Positions 60,101-64,000 of a stretch of 64,000 nt of DNA are shown here, piece after piece (position 1 is the stretch's first letter; every line of letters begins with the position of its first letter). The notes beneath the pieces are model-generated. The model searched no databases, was not told where the DNA came from, and saw only the letters and a program-made list of their open reading frames with translations. Position numbers and translations under genes: made by a program. The stretch comes from JACPDH01 sp041671505 (lineage in GTDB: Bacteria; Acidobacteriota; Thermoanaerobaculia; Gp7-AA8): the NCBI GenBank assembly GCA_041671505.1, contig JBAZBK010000020.1, forward strand, positions 1 through 64,000. Reading direction: 5' to 3'.

Positions 60101-60921
60101 AAGACGACCGTCCCGCTGTAATCGGTCGCCATCGAGAATCGTCGCGTGCCGTCGATCGCCGAGGCGGCGTCGAGCCCCCGCGTGCGAAGCGGAAGGCTGA
60201 ACGTCAATGGCGGGTCAGGCCGGTGGAGGAGCGGGCTTCCGAAGCGCACCGAGTCGCCTTGCCGGTCGACGAGAACGGCCTCGACCGACCCATGGCGATC
60301 CTGTCGAATCGAAACGAGCGGATAGACCCATCTCTCCGGGTCGATCACGAGAATCACCGCGCCTAACATCGAGTCGGGGCGTTCGCGCTCGGCCACTGGC
60401 GCCGTGACGATGATGCGGGACGTACCCGCGACCGATCGCATCACGACGTGAGAGCGTCGGCGGGCAACAGTGTCGGTCGCGAGATCCGCACAAGCATCCG
60501 CGAAGGGCATTCCGCGCTCGGAGGCCACGCGGAGCTTTCCCGACACATCGGTCACGAGAATCGCATCGAGCGAGGTCTCGGTCGCCAGATCGCTGAGAAT
60601 CTCCGCGAGTTGGCCCGGCGCGCCCGACTCCGGCCCCCCCTGCAGAACTGCCTGGACCGACGGAAACTTCGCGACCACGCGCGCGCTCGCTTCGCGATCC
60701 GAAATCCAGTTGTCGAGCGCCACCTCGCGCACCGACACGGCGGCATCGAGATCGCGGCGCCAACGTTCGACCGCTACCCGCTTCTCCGCCGGCACGATCG
60801 CGCCGAAGAACGCGAACAGGGAGACAGCGAGCGCGACGACCAACGTTGCGAACCCGGTCAGCAGGACGCTCCGGTTCTCGGTCGACAGCAGCCGCGTTGC
60901 GAATGATTCCGACGTTGCCAT
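57187..60921 (-). CDS. Large membrane sensor kinase: Cache-PAS-GAF-PAS-PAS-PAS-HisKA-HATPase
   Basis: The 1244-residue protein has helices at about 18-40 (LLTGFATLVVALAVSLFAFF) and 305-328 (IGIGMLLASLLLALVAALIA) around a Cache-like sensor. A PAS (about 340-450), a GAF-like domain (455-610), three more PAS domains (about 615-740, 745-875, 880-1000), HisKA with TYSVSHDLRAPLRAIDGF (histidine near 1038) and HATPase (HNLLENAVKYS, DNGVGFDM) follow. It has no receiver. It resembles the kinase at 53990 in both its ends, with extra sensors inserted. The receiver at 61039 is the probable partner. Confidence 0.9.
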   Translation of the reverse strand: MATSESFATRLLSTENRSVLLTGFATLVVALAVSLFAFFGAIVPAEKRVAVERWRRDLDAAVSVREVALDNWISDREASARVVAKFPSVQAVLQGGPESGAPGQLAEILSDLATETSLDAILVTDVSGKLRVASERGMPFADACADLATDTVARRRSHVVMRSVAGTSRIIVTAPVAERERPDSMLGAVILVIDPERWVYPLVSIRQDRHGSVEAVLVDRQGDSVRFGSPLLHRPDPPLTFSLPLRTRGLDAASAIDGTRRFSMATDYSGTVVFAATRRLTNAPWGLVVKVNATDVFAEAVTRARPIGIGMLLASLLLALVAALIARMQGREAREVARRSIERTALLLDATNDGVIFVSADGTILEVNRAAERMYQRGREWLKGTSVAELRVESERARVPGDLARAREAGRLVFRVTQIRSDGSPFPVEISSRVAELDGRTGFVSVVRDLSERIAAETRIETLNRILRTLILADDVIIRSTSREMLLQGVCDVIAREAPVPLAWIGTAETDGSIRVVATSGDAQSCLEGTPVRWDDAPEGKGPTGTALREQRTVSLPALDPAELAPWRGRALAEGLQSGISSPISPSGRRDSVLSLYSRDAEFFTEEIRALVGALTADIAFALDAMERRDAQREAEDLVRAIVARAPASIHAVDREGCVTLWNPASERLFGWSESEVVGSRLPIVGDAHEEEFRARLKRAMMGDPPPVGVVRRVRKDGTAIDLLMSVEVLHDKAGAVNGALAVAVDVTESLEHEQRARALFDAGVIGCLFGDIHGRVLDANDTFLEIVRYSREELRAGEVRWDAITPPEWRSLDAEGIAEAQSFGRCTPYEKEYVRKDGTRVRVLIGYKLLEPERERSVAFILDVSELRRERMARREAESVLGAIFETPGMPIAILEVKDNDLLHVDCNLAYAEGVGAQVAQVKGRLMGELGIARERIDEAIARARSLAVSGEADIYETERPRDGRRFLVSMILLPGGVPERVRVLIVMSDITLLLVAKDELRTLNTELETRVVARTGELLAANRELEAFTYSVSHDLRAPLRAIDGFSEILRREHGDRLDEEGQRLLRIIVSAARNMGQLIDDLLAFSRTGRLTLRRERVPMKALAQAAWDDIPADSRRDVSFELAPITDAEGDAALLRQVWHNLLENAVKYSGPRPDRRVEVGVELVDGRTAWFVRDNGVGFDMKYAETVFGVFQRLHAGNEFEGTGVGLAIVQRVVDRHGGKVWCHAVPGVGATFYFTLGE

Positions 60922-61038
60922 GAACGCGCGACCCCTTCGTGAATCCTTCTACGACGCAGACCTCTGCGCGAGCGGTTGGCGATGAGACATCTTCGGCGGC
61001 CACTCGATCGTCGAATTCGCGGGATTGACGAGGAGATC

Positions 61039-61458
61039 TTACCGCGGTGGTTCGTTGACGAGGAGCCAGTAGCTGACAGCCATGGCAATCGTTTCGACGA
61101 ACTTCTCGAATTCCATCGGCTTGACGATGTAACTGTTCGCCCCGAGCGCGTACGCACGTTCGGTGTCCGACTCCTCTCTCGACGACGTCACGGCGACCAC
61201 CGGTATTGCTCGCGTCCGCGAATCCGCTTTCAATCGCTCGAGCACCTCGAGCCCCGACACTTTCGGGAGCTTGAGATCGAGCAGGATCAACTTCGGATTG
61301 ACGCGCTCCGACTGGCTGCCTTCGTCACCGTTTCCCAGGAGGTAATCGAGCGCTTCGGCACCGTCCCGCAACACCTTCACCGAATGCGTAAAGTTTGCGG
61401 CCCGAAGGGCGCGCTGCGTCAGCTCCAGGTCGAGAGCGTTATCCTCGATGAGCAGCAC
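61039..61458 (-). CDS. Single-domain receiver (Rcp1-like)
   Basis: The 139-residue receiver starts at a GTG (61458). Motifs: LLIEDNALDLELTQRAL, phospho-acceptor in LILLDLKLPKVSG, VTSSREES, and the lysine in YIVKPMEFEKF. The C-terminal SYWLLVNEPP matches YWLLLNELPP of the product at 39897. It is upstream of the large Cache kinase on the same strand with a gap of 117 bases. Confidence 0.85.
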   Translation of the reverse strand: MLLIEDNALDLELTQRALRAANFTHSVKVLRDGAEALDYLLGNGDEGSQSERVNPKLILLDLKLPKVSGLEVLERLKADSRTRAIPVVAVTSSREESDTERAYALGANSYIVKPMEFEKFVETIAMAVSYWLLVNEPPR

Positions 61459-61600
61459 GTCGGCAGTTAATGAGTCGTTCGTAGGACCTCCCTGACACGC
61501 CGCGAATCACAGTTGCCTGGAGTGCATACCTCCGAATTGCCTCTCTGGCTGCGTCGCACGACACCTTCCCCGGTGATCGCGTAGTTCCAGGTGCGGTGCG

Positions 61601-61957
61601 TTACTCGCCGGAAGCCACCGCTCGCGGGCGCCAGGCAGCCACGTCGAGCAGCCTGCTCGCGGAATGGAAGACGCGAGTTCTCGGGTAAACGACGATCACC
61701 CGAGGCGGCGGCGACATCGCCGCAAGTCGCTCGCAGAGCGATTCGAAGCCGCGCACCCCCGACTCGACCACGACGACGGCCGTGGCCCGGTCGGGGTCGC
61801 GCGCGAGCGCCGACAGCGCTTCGGACGCGCGCTCGGCACCGAGAATCCGGATGCCGGCCGACGCGGGCGCGAATGCCGCGATCTCGGTGTCGCCGTCGGT
61901 CGCACGAATCCAGAGCAGTTGCGGACAGGACTGGTGTTCGAATGTCGTGAGTCTCAT
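61601..61957 (-). CDS. Small receiver-like protein coupled to the sigma-factor gene
   Basis: The 118-residue protein starts four bases past the sigma-factor stop, and its ribosome-binding site (AGGAG) lies inside that gene. Strand-helix order (PQLLWIRATDGD; IRILGAERASEALSALARD; ATAVVVVESGVRGFESLCE; PPRVIVVYPRTRV) is receiver-like, but the position of the phospho-acceptor aspartate reads Glu and the conserved lysine is absent. It may be a non-phosphorylatable regulator of the sigma factor (inference). There is no named family I can assign. Confidence 0.6.
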   Translation of the reverse strand: MRLTTFEHQSCPQLLWIRATDGDTEIAAFAPASAGIRILGAERASEALSALARDPDRATAVVVVESGVRGFESLCERLAAMSPPPRVIVVYPRTRVFHSASRLLDVAAWRPRAVASGE

Positions 61958-61960
61958 CGT

Positions 61961-62539
61961 TCAGCTCCTGACCTCGAGCTGCTTGCGCAGCCGCTGTTTC
62001 GCGCGGATGTAGAGCGGTCCGACGCTTCCGAGCGGCATCTCGAGCTCGGAGCTCACCTCGTCGTACGACAGCCCTTCCATTCCGATGAGCGTGCAGAGCT
62101 CGCGCGTCCGTTCGTCGGTGCGACCCAGCACCTCACGCACGGCGAGCACGTCGGCATTGATGACCGGACGTTCGTCGGGGATCTCGGGACCTTCGTCGTC
62201 GATCGCGAACGACGTCTCGCGATTGCGACGATTCCGCTGAATCTCCTGCTTGCAGAGATTCGCAAGCGTCCCGGTCAGCCACGGCCGTGCCTTCCGGATC
62301 TCACGCCGTTTCTCGAGGAAGAGAAGCCACGCTTCCTGTACCAGCTCCTCCGCTTCGTCGTTCGACATGCCATAGCGGCGAAGCGGAATCGAAAAGAGCA
62401 CGTTGCGCAGCTTCCGGTGCAGTTCGTCCACGTCGACCGAGAGCCCGTCCGGCTCATCCACGCATGCAACGCCGATCACGAGCTCTTCTGCGATTTCAAC
62501 TGTGGCTGTGTCGCGGGTCTCAGTCAGGTTCTGGTTCAT
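61961..62539 (-). CDS. ECF-type RNA polymerase sigma factor
   Basis: The 192-residue protein follows AAGGAGAT. Region 2 is at about 40-100 (DEAEELVQEAWLLFLEKR, ARPWLTGTLANLCKQEIQRN) and region 4 at about 130-185 (TRELCTLIGMEGLSYDEVSS, GPLYIRAKQRLRKQL). No anti-sigma gene with a membrane helix is adjacent; instead the next gene encodes a receiver-like protein. Control by that protein or by the neighbouring phosphorelays is possible. It is divergent from the sigma-54 activator at 62725. Confidence 0.85.
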   Translation of the reverse strand: MNQNLTETRDTATVEIAEELVIGVACVDEPDGLSVDVDELHRKLRNVLFSIPLRRYGMSNDEAEELVQEAWLLFLEKRREIRKARPWLTGTLANLCKQEIQRNRRNRETSFAIDDEGPEIPDERPVINADVLAVREVLGRTDERTRELCTLIGMEGLSYDEVSSELEMPLGSVGPLYIRAKQRLRKQLEVRS

Positions 62540-62608
62540 GGGGGCATCTCCTTGCTGCCCCGTTCAAATCCAATTCCCGTGCCTATCCTGAAATGTCGCT
62601 AAGACCAG

Positions 62609-62627
62609 TACGTACAGTAGTTACGTA
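62609..62627. promoter_or_regulatory. Paired TACGTA boxes in the divergent promoter region
   Basis: TACGTA occurs at 62609-62614 and 62622-62627, 13 bases apart. Each is a palindrome, giving an operator-like layout between the divergent sigma-factor and sigma-54-activator genes (62540-62724). Confidence 0.3.
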
Positions 62628-62724
62628 ATCCAACCACGTTCGAAACCCGTCCTGATTTCAAACGGTGTCCAGAATTTGAAGTGCATGACGCGCAAATCCA
62701 CTAGACTTTGGAGGAGCACTTCAG

Positions 62725-64000
62725 ATGGTCCGCGGACGAATACTCGTGGTCGACGATCAGCCGGAACTGCTCGACGAGCTCTGCGCTCAGCTCGCCGAGG
62801 TCGGGTGGGAAGTCTCCGGGGCGTCGCTCGGACGCGACGCACTGCGGAAGTTCGACGAGACCTCTCCCGATGTCGTGCTTCTCGACGTGATGCTCCCCGA
62901 CATCTCGGGGCTCGACGTGCTCGACGAGATCAAGGCTCGGTCGGAGTCGACGCCAGTCGTCGTGATGTCGGGCGGAGCGACGATCGAGATCGCGGTTCGC
63001 GCGATGCGCTCGGGCGCCGAGTCGCTCGTGCAGAAGCCGTTCGACATCGACAGCCTCGACGCGCTTCTCGAGAAGGCGGGCCGCTCGTCGGTGCTGCGCC
63101 GGCAGGTCGCGGCGCTGCAGCGCGAGCTCTCCGTGGAAGCTCCGGTCCTTCCCGGTACTTCCAACGCGATCCGAGAGCTCAACGAGATGATCCACAAGGT
63201 CGCCTCGGCTCCTTCCCCGGTGCTGCTCGAAGGGGAGTCGGGGACGGGCAAAGGACTCGTCGCGAAACTCCTCCACGAGGTGTCGCTCCGCAGGACCGCT
63301 CCGCGCGTCGAGCTCAATTGCGCGGGGCTCTCGCGCGAACTCCTCGAGTCGGAGCTCTTCGGACACGAGAAGGGCGCGTTCACCGGCGCGTTCGCGACCA
63401 AGCAGGGACTGCTCGAGATCGCCTCGGGGGGCACGCTCTTCCTCGATGAGATCGGCGAGCTCGAGCCGTCGATTCAGGCCCGGCTGCTCAAAGTTCTCGA
63501 GGACAAGACCTTCCGCCGCGTTGGCGGCCTTCGCGACATCCGCGTCGACGTGCGCCTCGTGGCGGCGACCAACCGCGACCTCGAGCTGGAAGTTCGCGAA
63601 GGGCGCTTCCGTCAGGATCTCTACTTCCGGCTCAACGTGATCCGCCTGAAGCTGCCGCCCCTGCGCGAGCGCCCCGAGGACATCCCGATGATCGCCGAGC
63701 ACCTCCTCGGGCAGCTGTCGCGCGATCTGGGAACGCGCGTGATGCGCATATCGAGCCGCGCGATGGGAAAGCTCGTCGCACACTCCTGGCCGGGAAACGC
63801 ACGCGAGCTGCGCAATGTGCTCGAGCGCGCCCTGCTGGTGGCCAAGGGAAGCGAGATCCTCGCTGACGACCTTGCGATCGGTTCCGGAAACGCGCGGCGA
63901 TCGTCCGCCGGCACGTCCGAGAAGCTCGACGAGGCTTCGATCCGACCACTCGACGACGTTGCAACCGAATACGTCGCCCGCGCCGTCGAGGCAGCAGGCG
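62725..64000 (+). CDS. NtrC-family sigma-54-dependent response regulator (3' end outside window)
   Basis: The ATG at 62725 follows GGAGGAG, and the frame stays open to the window end (425 codons). A receiver at 1-120 has LVVDDQ, phospho-acceptor in VVLLDVMLPDISG and the lysine in VQKPFD. The AAA+ domain at about 140-365 has Walker A GESGTGKG, the sigma-54-contacting GAFTGA loop, Walker B GGTLFLDEIGEL and the arginine-finger region RQDLYFRLNV. The C-terminal Fis-type DNA-binding domain should lie just beyond the end. It would activate sigma-54 promoters, possibly one like that at 34760. Confidence 0.95.
   Translation, partial: MVRGRILVVDDQPELLDELCAQLAEVGWEVSGASLGRDALRKFDETSPDVVLLDVMLPDISGLDVLDEIKARSESTPVVVMSGGATIEIAVRAMRSGAESLVQKPFDIDSLDALLEKAGRSSVLRRQVAALQRELSVEAPVLPGTSNAIRELNEMIHKVASAPSPVLLEGESGTGKGLVAKLLHEVSLRRTAPRVELNCAGLSRELLESELFGHEKGAFTGAFATKQGLLEIASGGTLFLDEIGELEPSIQARLLKVLEDKTFRRVGGLRDIRVDVRLVAATNRDLELEVREGRFRQDLYFRLNVIRLKLPPLRERPEDIPMIAEHLLGQLSRDLGTRVMRISSRAMGKLVAHSWPGNARELRNVLERALLVAKGSEILADDLAIGSGNARRSSAGTSEKLDEASIRPLDDVATEYVARAVEAAG

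Noticed and set aside
1..64000. tRNA, rRNA or replication origin
   Set aside because: No cloverleaf, rRNA segment or DnaA-box cluster was recognised on reading both strands.

Overview
The window is GC-rich bacterial DNA with dense coding, signal peptides and outer-membrane-type proteins, so it comes from a Gram-negative-type cell. A Ser/Thr kinase with TPR-like repeats, secreted proteins with carboxypeptidase-regulatory-like repeats, M1 and M48 peptidases and a very large set of PAS/Cache histidine kinases would suit an Acidobacteriota-like or similar environmental lineage. That placement is inference from gene style; there is no rRNA, tRNA or ribosomal protein here to test it.

Region 1 (1-13.8 kb) is accessory DNA. 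It opens with the tail of an IS630 transposase, which appears to have cut off the 3' end of a protein-kinase/HD-phosphohydrolase (SAMHD1-like) fusion gene. Next come a large secreted protein, a HigA antitoxin with only a remnant of its HigB toxin, two paralogous secreted six-cysteine miniproteins beside an AraC-type regulator, a pair of overlapping secreted-protein genes and an IS110-family transposase. Several families of palindromic repeats are scattered through it. One gene fragment at 13.3 kb is a near-copy of the 3' end of the secreted gene at 2.1-4.5 kb.

Region 2 (13.8-35.7 kb) is mostly housekeeping: a NarL-type two-component pair, a MITE-like element, an ammonium transporter with a TorF-type porin, a DgcZ-like zinc-sensing diguanylate cyclase, an envelope lipoprotein/barrel pair, an ABC exporter operon (ATPase and two FtsX-like permeases) followed by a secreted M1 metallopeptidase, a Ser/Thr kinase with a small partner gene, a YjbR-like protein, an M48 membrane protease, a lipoprotein and a PlsC-like acyltransferase.

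Region 3 (35.8-64 kb) is an almost uninterrupted signalling cluster. It has six large histidine kinases (two hybrids, one with two complete kinase cores), five free receivers plus a receiver-PAS protein, a stand-alone histidine-kinase dimerisation domain, a receiver-EAL protein, a PAS-GGEEF diguanylate cyclase, two small receiver-like proteins that lack the usual acidic residues, an ECF-type sigma factor and a sigma-54 activator that runs off the end. Many genes overlap by 4-8 bases. A Cache-PAS-kinase with a small Rcp1-like receiver recurs about four times, so the cluster looks like repeated duplication of one module feeding c-di-GMP and alternative-sigma outputs.
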